64,000 bases of DNA. Origin: Rotaria sordida (Eukaryota; Rotifera; Eurotatoria; Philodinida; Philodinidae). The notes beneath the pieces were generated by a model that saw nothing but the letters and a program-made list of their open reading frames with translations, had not been told where the DNA came from and did not search any database. The stretch covers positions 56,802 to 120,801 of the forward strand of contig CAJNOL010000391.1 of the NCBI GenBank assembly GCA_905250125.1. Direction: 5' to 3'. The position numbers and the translations under genes were made by a program. Positions 48,487 to 59,221 of this stretch are shown piece after piece (the stretch's first letter is position 1; every line of letters starts with the position of its first letter).

Positions 48487-49955
48487 ATGACCCACCTACA
48501 CCTACATCGTCTGAATGATCTTACTATTAATTATCTTGGTTATTATACTGATAATGGTGCTCATTATTATTATTATAATACAGAAAAAGGAATAAATTAT
48601 GAAGAAACGATCGTCAATGTTTATCATCAAATTCTACTTCCATTTCATTATATTGAACTTAACTCATGGTGGTATTATAAAGGAATTCAAGATGATTTTT
48701 CTGAATGGACAGCTCCTCCAGATATATTTCCTAATGGTCTTCAAGTCGTCCATCGTAGATTAGAAAATATTCCAATAGCAGTACATAATCATTATTGGTC
48801 ATATAATACTGTTTATAAACAAAATTATTCTTTTGCTGTTGATTAAAAAAAATGGACCAGCATTATCTATTGGAAATGATTCATTTTGAATTAATTTATG
48901 TATTCAAGCACATAATTGGGATCTTGTTCTTTATGAACAAGATTGGCTTGATCGCTAAACAATGGATTTTTATCAGCGTGTACTGGTATTCATATTGGTC
49001 ATCAATGGGAAAAGCAGACAAAAAAAAGGAATAAATAAACAATATTGTATGAGTTTACCGCATCATATTTTACAAGCTTTACAAATTCCATGTGTCATGC
49101 ATGTGCGAACATCAACTGATTATGTTTTTCATCTTGAGTTTCCAATTAAAACTCAATAAGCTGTCGGAATATCTAGTATGTTCGTTGATGCGATTGGCTT
49201 AGTGTCATTGAAAGATATGTTCTGATCTAGTTCATGAAAACCGGATACACCTTATAAACGATTATCTCATAAAGTACTTCCAGATTGTGAAATAGTGGTT
49301 GCAACTCTTTCAACAGGACCTGTAAGTCTAGGTGATGCAATTAATTATACAAACGTTGAACGTATTATGCGATGTTGTCGTCAAGATGGTTTAATTTTGA
49401 AACCAGATCGAGAATTGACGACGATAAATACGTTAATATCTGATTGGATTTTTCATGACACTGTCTCATAAGGAGAACTTTATTTAACACAAACTATAAT
49501 GTAAGTTCCTCGTTTTTTTTTGTATACTTTAGTTATTCTTTTTTTTTTTGTTTAGAAATAACCAAACTTTCTTTATAATCTTTACATCATCAATGAAACC
49601 AGATTATTCAGTTTATCCTTCGATGATAAGAGCTCAATCGGGACTTATTTGGTTATATGATAATTCAAGCATAGTATCAACTTTTAATGCAAGTTTCCCT
49701 CTCGATGTGTCAGCTACTAAATGCAACCATTTATCAATATGTCTTTGGTATATAATACCTTTACTTTCATTAGATGATTCACTTGGAATGCAATATGTTC
49801 TTCTTGGTGAATACAATAAATGGACAGCTGTTCGCCAACAACAATTTATTTTCATAGTTACGGATATTGAAAAGAACCAAGCACAAGGCATACCTTCTGG
49901 AAAAGTTCCAATCGTTGTCTTTCATTCAGCACTCAAATTAGCTGCAACTGAATAA
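48487..49955 (+). pseudogene. Secreted glycosidase-like family pseudogene, 5'-truncated
   Basis: The first frame (48487-48846) reads LGYYTDNGAHYYYYNTEKGINYEETI and includes WWYYKGIQDDFSEWTAPPDIFPNGL, which fits an alpha/beta-barrel glycoside-hydrolase-like family I associate with Adineta/Rotaria. At 48847 a TAA and a +1 shift in an A8 run break it. The frame then continues: IGNDSF, TGA, INLCIQAHNWDLVLYEQDWLDR, TAA, TMDF. Another double frameshift lies around 48975-49025. YCMSLPHHILQALQIP and NYTNVERIMRCCRQDGLILKP follow, with further TAA and TGA codons, up to 49500. An intact intron (49501-49555) leads to a last exon with SICLWYIIP ending at 49955. The N-terminal part is missing; homology begins directly after the TGTGGG array. 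The in-frame stops are TAA where Gln, and TGA where Trp, is expected. Confidence 0.75.
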
Positions 49956-49959
49956 AAAA

Positions 49960-50280
49960 AAGCAGTACTCTAACCGAAACTCGTATACAGTTAAATAGTT
50001 AAACCAATTACTTTTCTAACTATATATCATTAATGGATATTCTCTTAAAATTCTTGAATAAAGCTGATGTTTCTAGTAAACTGATCTTAATAATTTATAG
50101 AAGAAATTTTTTCACAGTTGACTACTATTCCGTGAAATTTTCACAATCAAAAATTGTACTGGGAAGAAATAGCATAGTAAAGAATATCGAGTACTCTTAA
50201 GGATCTAGAGAGCTCAGTGCTTAAGCAAATGTATGCATATTTCTTAGCAAAGTAAGACCATAGCTGACGCTTCATTTTTT
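49960..50280. other. Gene-free AT-rich stretch
   Basis: This is AT-rich sequence downstream of the pseudogene, with no features that can be supported. Confidence 0.3.
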
Positions 50281-50286
50281 ATGTTA

Positions 50287-50662
50287 CAATATTGATAGTT
50301 ACAAGAGTATTTGACATAAAGTTTCATCGATACTCTAGATTGTTCTTTGGATCAAAACTAAGAAAATGATCTTCTATGTGCATTATACAACGACATATTC
50401 AACTTAAAACTACTGACATGAGTAATAAAATTCTTTGTCAATATGTCTGAATGTATCATTATCAGATTTATACTTGCCATTGTACGAAAAATATATCAGG
50501 TTAAAACAAATATGACATTTAATATTTTTGAAGATCTGTGAAATATTCAACGAAAGTTTTATTAGTGATATATCATCATACGAGATCATTTTTTCATGTT
50601 TGTTGTAAAGAATAATCAAGATCAACTATGAAATTTTATTATCAAATACTCTTGTATTTGAT
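50287..50662. repeat. Inverted-repeat element, diverged
   Basis: ACAAGAGTATTTGACATAAA near 50300 is mirrored by the complement of ACAAGAGTATTTGATAATAA near 50655. Weaker pairing continues inward (AAAATGATCTTCTATG near 50365 against its complement near 50590). The arms are clearly older than in the other inverted repeats. Confidence 0.5.
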
Positions 50663-50669
50663 ATACTGT

Positions 50670-51460
50670 AATATGAAAATGAAGAGCTAGTTCTGATTTT
50701 TATTTACTAAGAAATATCCATGTGCTTGCTTGAGAATTGAACTTTCTGGATCCTTGACAATTGTTCAATGTTCATCACTATGCTATTTTCTTTGCACCAA
50801 TATTCACTGAGTTATGTGTCTTAAAATGATTCACCTGATTTTTCTTGTACATTGATGATTAGAATAGAATGGTCAGAATCCTTCAATGATTCGATAAAAT
50901 TCAATGAAATTTATATTGCAGATAGCCGAATGTGCGTGTGGATGATAAGGATGGTCTTCTCATCCATCGCACCGATACATCAACATCCATCCAAATCCAC
51001 ACCGAATCGAAGTTAATTCAGTTCGAACTCGTTATAAACATAGGTCAATTCGATTCGGATCCATCCCCTCCCATCCCATTTCTTATATGGAAACATTCAT
51101 TATACAAAACTAGTCAAGACTTTTGTACCATCCTTTAGAGGGTTGGTCGATGAATGTTTTTTTATTGCGAATGTTTCAGTATTGTTATTGGAATTAATAT
51201 TATCCCATTAATCTAAGGTCAAATGAATCGACCGTTCATCAACAATATTTGTTTTAACGTATGTTCGAAGTAGTGCTGATAGTTGAGCATTATTTATTTC
51301 GTCTTATAAAAGTATTGATTTTTAACGGTAAAGATTTTTTATGATCAAATAGCAATGATTCTAAATAAGTGAATTGTTTTCATTAAATTAAATATTTTCT
51401 CATAGTTAACGATGGAAATCTCTTTACCTGTCTCCTTTCCGGTTTCAATCGCTTTTTTTT
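50670..51460. other. Gene-free stretch
   Basis: The open frame 50932-51138 is slightly GC-richer than its surroundings (contains HRTDTSTSIQIHTESK) but has no recognisable domain or partner exon. Confidence 0.3.
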
Positions 51461-51464
51461 ATCC

Positions 51465-51978
51465 TATAGATACTACATAGTGTTCTAATGGATGTTCTAA
51501 GAGGATTTGGATTCCTATTTAGATTGTACTCTGGTATCGAAACGTTAATATGTCTATTTTCTCAGAGGCCTCTGTTTTTCGGAAAACTCATATTTTCGAA
51601 TTTTGATCTGAAAATTTGTGCATATGAAGAACTCAACTAGACTAATTTCCATAAAAAAAATTCAGAAGTTTTGAACAAAGTCTCTTGAAGATACATGTTG
51701 CATAAACAATCCATGGAAAAGGAGTCTATGTTTCGAGAGTTTCATATCTTGAAGAGATTTCGTTCAAAATTGTTGGTTTTTTTTTAATGAAAGTTACTCT
51801 AGTTGAGTTCTTCATATGCATAAAGTTCCAGATCAAAACTCGAAAATACGAGTTTTCCGAAAACCTGGGACCTCTAGAAAATAGACATATTAAAAATTCG
51901 ATACTATAGTTAAATCTCAATAGGAATCCAAATCCTTTTAGAGTTTCAGTTAAAACACTACGTCGTATCTATAGGCAA
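51465..51978. repeat. Inverted-repeat (foldback) element
   Basis: The left arm CCTATAGATACTACATAGTG ... AGGATTTGGATTCCTATT (51467-51525) is mirrored by the right arm at about 51915-51975. Inner blocks (GACATATTAA, AAAACTCGTATTTTCGA, CATATGAAGAACTCAACTAGA) pair at 51560-51640 against 51795-51880. Confidence 0.75.
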
Positions 51979-52179
51979 AAAAACATCATTGAAATCATCG
52001 GAAGGGAGCAACTGAAAAGATTCCCTCGTCAGCGACGAATCGTTATTGATAATGCACTAATGCATTTTGTTCTTCATCTACTACTAGATTGGTTAGCTGG
52101 TTAGTCAATAAAACTATAACTTTCTTTCTTTATATTATGAAAAATTCTTCATGTTATATATATCGAAAAATCTTTTCCG

Positions 52180-52653
52180 ATGAGTGATAACTCGCCTTCA
52201 TCGTCAACTGATGAATCAATAAATCAAAAAATTTCTTCAAATACCGGTAAACATATTTATTTTGATGAAGAACATGATGATAATGAAAATTTAACAACAC
52301 AAAAAATAATTGAACGTCCAACACCATCAACAATTCGTTTTGATAGTAGTGATTTAATAACACGTTGTAAAGATTTTCTTCCATTATTATCAGATACAAA
52401 TCAAAATTCAACAAATAAAAATGAAAATATTTCTTTAGAAAAAGATGATGAATTAAATTTTCCAGATATTGATGATAATACATTATCAGAAAAAAGTTCA
52501 AAAGAAAGTGGTGAAGCTTCAACAACAACAACAACTGATAGTGAAAAACAAAATGAAATAATTAAGAAAAAACGTAAAAAGAAAAAAAAGAAAAAGAAAA
52601 AAAAAGTTAAATTAAATGATGATTTAAATCAAGATAATCATGTTAACACTTAA
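52180..52653 (+). CDS. Acidic/Lys-rich nucleolar-type protein, possibly NOPCHAP1 (C12orf45)-like
   Basis: This is a single exon of 157 codons starting MSDNSPSSSTDESINQ. The N-terminal half is acidic and Ser-rich. A short conserved-looking helix, TIRFDSSDLITRCKDFLPLL (about residues 48-67), resembles the region of the NOPCHAP1 family in which a proline-rich lead is followed by a hydrophobic helix ending FLP. A DDELNFPDIDD segment and a Ser/Glu-rich stretch follow. The C-terminus carries an uninterrupted Lys tract (KKKRKKKKKKKKKKVK), typical of nucleolar localisation. Codon use (AT-rich, Asn/Lys-rich) matches real exons in the window. A polyadenylation signal AATAAA lies just after the stop, near 52668. 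The family call rests on one short motif and general layout. Confidence 0.55.
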   Translation: MSDNSPSSSTDESINQKISSNTGKHIYFDEEHDDNENLTTQKIIERPTPSTIRFDSSDLITRCKDFLPLLSDTNQNSTNKNENISLEKDDELNFPDIDDNTLSEKSSKESGEASTTTTTDSEKQNEIIKKKRKKKKKKKKKKVKLNDDLNQDNHVNT

Positions 52654-53035
52654 GATTTAGTTTTTTAAATAAAGAAAAAAAAAACCAAGTATACATTTTC
52701 TTTTTTGTTATTCTAGATTATTCTTAACTCTTCAAAGTACGATATATCTTTTTGGTGAATACAAATTTTTGGTAAGTTTTATTTCGAAAATAATCTCTAG
52801 CGAAACTAACTTTGATAGTTTCAAATTGAAAGATTTGTCTAAACAGGAGAGAACCGAGTTCGTTTTTCAGAATATTATATTTCAAAATAAAGCATTTCCT
52901 CAATAAAAATGTTATATTTTTTATGGAAATAAGACTCAAATAATTGTAGGACTATACAACAGAGTTGTAACTGATCTAGAATTTTTGCACTGGTCCGGTC
53001 GATTTTGTTATTCGAGAATTCAAACGTTTAGTGGA

Positions 53036-54080
53036 ACTTCACTAGTCAATTCGAATGTCAGAAGTAAATTGTCGTTCGAATTACATCTCATTCTGGTTGC
53101 ATGTGGCTGACTCAATACTTGATATTATCGATCTCATACGGCGTTATATCGTGTAGTGTTTGTCTCCTTCCGTCAGTCTCTTATAGTTGACTCATAGATC
53201 AAATGAAAGCTTTTTCTAATGGCATATAGGAGTATAAACAAATATTGTTCTTTTGTTTTTAGATAAGATTATTCGCTTGTATGCGCAATCTGAGGACATC
53301 TATAACAAAATTCTCTCATTATTGAATTGTGAAAGCGCAGTAATCCAATTTGGATTATATATTATTCGATATGCTTTTCAAAGCTCGACTATTGCATTGA
53401 ACTACATTTGCGAGTAACACGCGTTAGTCAAATGCACAATGTTCATGAATATCGAAAGTAGCCTTTTTTTGATGAATTTTAATAATAATAATCGAGTTTC
53501 CTATCAAATCAAATATTTGGTATTCGCATAAAAAAAAAATCTGAGTTAATCTATATGTATCCAAAAAATCAACAGGCAACTTTTGTTTTCATTCAAAAAG
53601 TTAGTCCTGGTCTCCCAGAATTACACCAAAAAATCAGTTTGATTATGAAGAATCATTTCTAAAATTTCAGAAAATCCAAAATGAGAGATGAATAAATAAT
53701 AAAAATGCTATTTTTATTGACTTTATTTTTTGATGTAATTCTGAATGTGATCAGGCCTAACTTGTTAGACGAAAATAAAAGTTCCCTGTGGATTTTATAA
53801 TACATATAGATTGATTCAATTTTTTGTGCTGATATCAAATATATCATTTGTTTTGATAGAAAACCTGATTATTCTAACCAAAATCTGTCAAAAATGATTA
53901 CTTTTAACACTCATGAACATTGTAAGTCAACTAAAAGAATCTGAAGAAAGTAGACAAACACTACACTATATAACGCTGTGGAAGATTGATAATATCAAGT
54001 TTTGAGTCATTCGAAATGAAATCTAATTATCCAGTTCGAACAGCAATCGACTTCTGACATCTTAATTGACTATTGAGGGA
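53036..54080. repeat. Inverted-repeat element, ~1 kb
   Basis: The left arm (53036-53205) includes ACTTGATATTATCGATCTCA, GCGTTATATCGTGTAGTGTTTGTC and TTATAGTTGACT. The right arm (about 53929-54078) carries their complements. The roughly 720-bp middle has no recognisable gene. The block ATCAAATGAAAGCTTT next to the left arm is also found beside the left arm of the element at 62016, hinting at one family. Confidence 0.7.
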
Positions 54081-54280
54081 ATAATAAACTCAATTTTAGA
54101 GTGAAGAAGCCGATTTCATTGCTTAACAATCCTTATCATTTTCAAATACTCGAATAAAATGTGAAGATTATTTTGTTTTTTTTTTCGTAATTCTAAATAA
54201 TCTCTGATAAAAAAAAAAGAAGTTGAATTTATATAATTAATAAAATGTCTAATTATTAATTTTTAGATAATTAATTAATA

Positions 54281-54792
54281 ATGTCATCTGAAAGTGATGT
54301 AAATCCTAAAGCTTATCCATTAGCTGATGCTAAACTTACAAAAGATATTCTTGATCTTGTTCATCAAGCACAAAACTATGTAAGTTTTAATCATTTAATA
54401 AATTTTAAAAAATAAATTTCTTTGTTTTTCTTTTTAAATAGCGACAATTACGCAAAGGTGCAAATGAAGCAACAAAAACACTTAATCGTGGAAAAGCAGA
54501 ACTTATAAGTAAGTTTCAAAAAAGACAAAGAATTTTATTTTTTCTCAAATGAAAACTTTTTATTTTAGTTATGGCTGCTGATACAACACCAATTGAAATC
54601 TTAATGCATTTACCATTATTATGTGAAGATAAAAATGTTCCATATGTATTTGTACGTAGTAAACAAGCATTAGGTCGTGCTTGTGGTGTAACACGTCCAG
54701 TTATAAGTACAAGTATAACTGTTAATGAAGGTTCACAATTAACACCACAAATTCAAACACTTAAACAAAATATTGAAAAATTATTTACTTAA
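54281..54792 (+). CDS. SNU13: SNU13 / NHP2L1 (15.5K) snRNP and snoRNP core protein
   Basis: Three exons, 54281-54379, 54442-54508 and 54569-54792, give 129 residues, equal within one residue to the human protein. The introns are 62 and 60 bp. The sequence is an L7Ae-family kink-turn RNA-binding protein throughout: residues 12-40 [20 protein letters not shown], then [19 protein letters not shown] (the RNA-contacting helix region), [20 protein letters not shown], and [16 protein letters not shown] near the C-terminus. It binds the 5' stem-loop of U4 snRNA in the tri-snRNP, and the kink-turn of box C/D snoRNAs. A 3' splice site lies at 54265-54266, 14 bases upstream of the ATG, with leader ATAATTAATTAATA. 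A polyadenylation signal is near 54849. Confidence 0.97.
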
Positions 54793-54849
54793 AAAAAAGC
54801 AATTTCTTGTTTTTTTTTGTGCATGTGTTTTTGGTCTGTTTTCATCAAA

Positions 54850-57800
54850 TAAAAAAAAAGAAAACATCTTGTGTAGGACAAAATATACATATTTTGTTAG
54901 AGTTCGAACAAATACAATATATAATATGTCTCAATGTATCGTTTATATCAAACATTTATATATATGATAGATTAGATATGTGCTATAAAACCATGTCATT
55001 CCATTATATCTCATTCTCAACTGGATCAATAGATTAAAATATTATAAGCTGTAACTTATTCGATATAGAAGATAGTTTTTGAAATGAAAGAAAAGAATTC
55101 TAACTGTCTCTAACATAATTAATATACTTGTAATTTAATTCTAAGTTTATCTTGAAATCATCAAATTCAAAAATCAAATCTCAATTTCGATTATAAAATA
55201 TTCCATCAACGAAAAATTCGAGCTCAAAAACAAAAAGTTTGAAATCATTTATTACAATTAACTAAAGATAAATTCTTTCGTTTGATGAAAATTTAAATAG
55301 TCTACTAGAAGACAATGATGATTTTAAAATTCTCAAGAATGAATTTGATATAAACACCAACATTATCAAAGTATTTTTTTTCTAATTCAACTTTAGATAT
55401 TTAAAAATATTTAGGAATTTGATGTAGTTTTCATAGCCTTAATATTAACTATTTTCTTATTTCGAGTCTTCTTCAAATTGAAAAATAAGTTTTTTATTTA
55501 TAAAACGATTTTCTTGAGTATCCAATAGATTTTTCTTTTAACATTAATTTTATTTTATTATTTACATAATAAAATATAGAATCTAAGAAAAAAAAATCTT
55601 CTATTAAACTGCATAATTTTTCAAATTGATCTAATCGAATAAACCACTCGAAATGATTTATCTATTTTATATTCATATTTTCAGCATGTAGATGAAACCT
55701 CTAAACTAAAATATTTCCCATATGAATTCACATATATGTGCCTTCTCTAAAGATTTATAACAATTGCGCTGAATTCTTAACATAACACGATCTATTGTCA
55801 AGAAAACTGAACAAAACTTAATTGATGTGAAATTTTGTTTATCGATAAGTTTGATAATCTTAAGAAAAATCTAAAAGTTTCCATCAAAACGATTGCTTTC
55901 CCCAGATTCAATTTCAGAAAAAAAAATCGTAAATTTCCTCATGTTGAGTATTTCACCAACGAAATAATCCTTTCATACTTAAACTTTTACGATATTCTCA
56001 GGATTAAAATATTTGTATATGGACAAAATTTTTTTCTGGCAATGTTCTGTTTCATAATATAATGATTCAGTAAAACTATCATAACTCTTTAGTGAAGAAG
56101 TTTGGGTTAGAATCCTAATAGAATTATTCTAGTTCAAAAGTTGTATAAATTAGTATCTTACATGAGTATGACTTTTCGCAATCAAGCTCTGATCGGCACT
56201 TTATTTTTATATTCAAATCTGAATCGGAGCTAATCAATATTCGACAGATACTTTCACAGTCATAATATGGTTTTCAAACCTTTATTTTAGATGAAAAAGT
56301 ATACTATTTTGTTTCTTTTATAAACATCAACAAAAAAAAATCATCTCAAATTTCATTAAAAAAGCAAGTTATTCAGAATCTATTTGGTTTATTTCTGCTT
56401 CTAAAATCCAATCAATTTCACTAAATATACGCTTGCTTGTTGCTGATGACCTGGAATGGAATGCAGGTTAATCCCAAACGTCATAGTTGTGGATATATAT
56501 ATATGAATGCTTTTACCATTATGATAATACATGTTCACCTTTTTTTAATAATTCATTTTTCTCTCGATGTATTCAGTTACGTTGTCATATGATTCATCAT
56601 CATCTGTGGATGAATTTTCATTGAAAGTAAATCCTTTTAGTAAGACGATATCGGTTTCTACTCCGATGACCTATTCTCCAGTACAATAAATTACTGAGGT
56701 TTGCACTCCTCGGTTTTTTTTTTATAAATTAGCAATCTGAAAAAATAAAAATATTTTGAAATGTCGAAATCTCATTAATTGCTGAGTTGCGTTCGAGTAT
56801 GAGATCACACCTGAGATCTGGCGAACTGATATCTGAACTCATGTTCCGGGTCTGTTGCAGGATACTATTATAAATATAAGTTCAATAATGATAAATCTTG
56901 TCTATCGATTCGACATTTTTTTTTTCATATTAATTTTGCTTTCATTTTCTTCGAATGAATAGAAAACCTATTAATATACAATCTTTTTTTGTAATAATTT
57001 ATCATTTCACAAATGAAAGAAGTTCTATTTTTATCTATTCAAAATCTTATTTTTTACATTATTCAATGAACATCATCCGATATAAACAATTGCGAGCGAG
57101 GTAGACAAAAGCAAAAAAAATATTCAGTTCTTTTTTATTTTATCCATCATATTAAATCTATTATAAATACTCTATTGATGTTCCTTAATGAATGTCGAGA
57201 GACATATAGGTATATGACAACTGTGATTGACGTGTGTGTGTGTGTGTGTGTGCCGTTGTCACGCACATTCAGAAAAAAAAATCATTAATTAATTGCTTTT
57301 GTTGTTGTTGTTTTTTTTTATACTCCACATGTCATTAAAATACATAAAAATAAAATATATTATGAATGTAAGTAAACAACATATATGATAAGTATGTACA
57401 CAGATGATCAAACGTATTTATGTTCGTGGTATGAGAGAATGTCTGAAGATTATCTTTTTGTCTTTTTATGCATATCATTTGATGAGTAAAGTCAATAGAA
57501 TACAATTGCTCAAAACGAAAAACAAAAAAAAAAAAATAAAAAAGAGAAAGATAATTGAATTCTTCAGAGAGAAAACAAAAATGTGAAATGAATGCCTTTA
57601 AGCAATGCTTTTCAATTTTCACTTAATGATGATGTTGGCGTCATAACAAGTTACATATATATTCATATACTTCACACTATACACTAATCCGTCATCTCAA
57701 GCTATCAATTGAAAGAAAAGAAAGTGTCTATTAAATACAAGTGAGGATTTATTTTTTGTTAATAAGTAACTCACTCGACACCAATGACTAGTGGTATAAA

Positions 57801-58310
57801 TAAATTCATGTTTGTATTTTTTTGTTTTACAAGAGCAAATTCAAATCAAGGATATTTCATTGTCTATTCAACAAAAAAAAAAAGATGTTATTGACTTTCG
57901 TTTTTCTTTTTCATTGATTTAAGAGAAACAAAATAATGAATTTCAGTTCATAGTAACATTCTTTTTTTTTACCACTTTCAAAGCAAAAACTCATCGAGTT
58001 ATTTTCATTGGTTTGTTTTAATCCTTTTTTTATTATTGGTTTATTTCATCATCATCTTTTTTTTTCTCTCAACAAAAATCTCATTGGATAAACATAGAAA
58101 AGAAAAGAAAAAGTGAAAAAAATCCAACATACTGCTTGTCAATCAACATCGACTAACGATCATCGCGTGACATACTCATTTCTCTTTTTTTTTGGGTTTC
58201 TCTCGCAACAAGATTGTGCGTGTTCAATGAATAGTTTTCATCATCAGTTCTCATCTATTTGAAGTTTCTAAACAATATTCTTTTCTTTTTCTTTTTTTTT
58301 GTTTTCAAAC
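54850..58310. other. Long gene-free stretch upstream of the Otx exons
   Basis: I see no coding exon and no recognisable RNA gene. It contains a (GT)n microsatellite (57232-57252) and many homeodomain-type TAATTA sequences, expected by chance at this base composition. It probably includes intron, 5' exon or regulatory DNA of the downstream homeobox gene, whose first exon I could not identify. Confidence 0.35.
57232..57252. repeat. (GT)n microsatellite
   Basis: This is a short perfect GT run about 1.1 kb upstream of the first Otx exon. Confidence 0.9.
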
Positions 58311-58315
58311 AAAAG

Positions 58316-59221
58316 TGGCTTCTGTAAATAGTCAAACAAAATATTCTTCACCACCATTAGGTGATTATTATTCAAATTATGCATCAATGACAAATGATCC
58401 ATCAACATTAAAATTTGGTTATACAGATCCATTTTCATTTGGATTTAGTCAACATTCAACATTATCATATAATGGTTCATCACAAAGAAAACAACGACGT
58501 GAACGTACAACATTTTCACGTGCACAACTTGATCAACTTGAAACATTATTTGCTCGAACACGTTATCCAGATATATTTATGAGAGAAGAAGTAGCTATGA
58601 AAATAAGTTTACCAGAATCAAGAATACAAGTAAAACGAATTCTTTTTTAAGAAAAAAAGAAAAATTTATATTTGTTTTTTTATTTTTATTTTTTTGTAAC
58701 TATAGGTTTGGTTTAAAAATCGCCGTGCAAAATGTCGTCAACAAGATAAAGCAATTAAAAAACCAACAACATCATCATCATCATCATCAAATAGTAGTTT
58801 ACATGAAAAAAATGAAATATCATCTCCTTGTAAACGTGAAATAAAAAGTCCGAATATTCGTCTTAATCATCGTTCACCGTCATCAATATCCAGTATAAAT
58901 GGTGGTGGTGGTGGTGGTGGTGGTGGTACAAGTTCAGATAATTCAACAACATCAGCAGCTGCATCTTTAGCTGCATGGTCATCACAAGCTGTTGCATATC
59001 ATCATATGTATCCAACATCATATAGTCCAAATCAAGCACTTTTTTATACAAATGATCCAACAACAAATAATTCAACAATCTATGGAACAACTTATAGAAA
59101 TCAAGATATGGATTTTCTTCAACCAACATCAATGTATGGACGAACAAGTGAAGAATTTATGAATGGTTGGACAAATGCACATCATCATCATCATCATCAA
59201 AACTTTAAAATTTTCAATTAA
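58316..59221 (+). CDS. Otx: Otx (orthodenticle-class) homeobox transcription factor, 5' exon missing
   Basis: Exons 58316-58629 and 58706-59221 join in phase 0. The homeodomain (residues 60-119 if the upstream exon supplies only an A) reads [20 protein letters not shown] ... [35 protein letters not shown]. Lys at homeodomain position 50 and near-identity to vertebrate OTX2 define the Otx class. The intron falls between homeodomain residues 46 and 47, the conserved site of paired-like genes. Tracts of Ser, Gly (about 9) and His (about 7) occur C-terminally. The exon starts TGGCTTCTG after an AG, so an A from the previous exon would complete the ATG (MASVNSQ). It should bind TAATCC-type sites and act in anterior/neural patterning, by family. 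A polyadenylation signal is near 59273. Confidence 0.93.

Noticed and set aside
48487..49955. Alternative genetic code (TAA = Gln, TGA = Trp) to keep the glycosidase-like gene open
   Set aside because: Frameshifts are also present, and neighbouring intact genes end with TAA or TGA as real stops.
52154..52534. Minus-strand frame of 126 codons
   Set aside because: It is antisense to the acidic/Lys-rich protein gene; the plus strand has the normal start, composition and polyadenylation signal.
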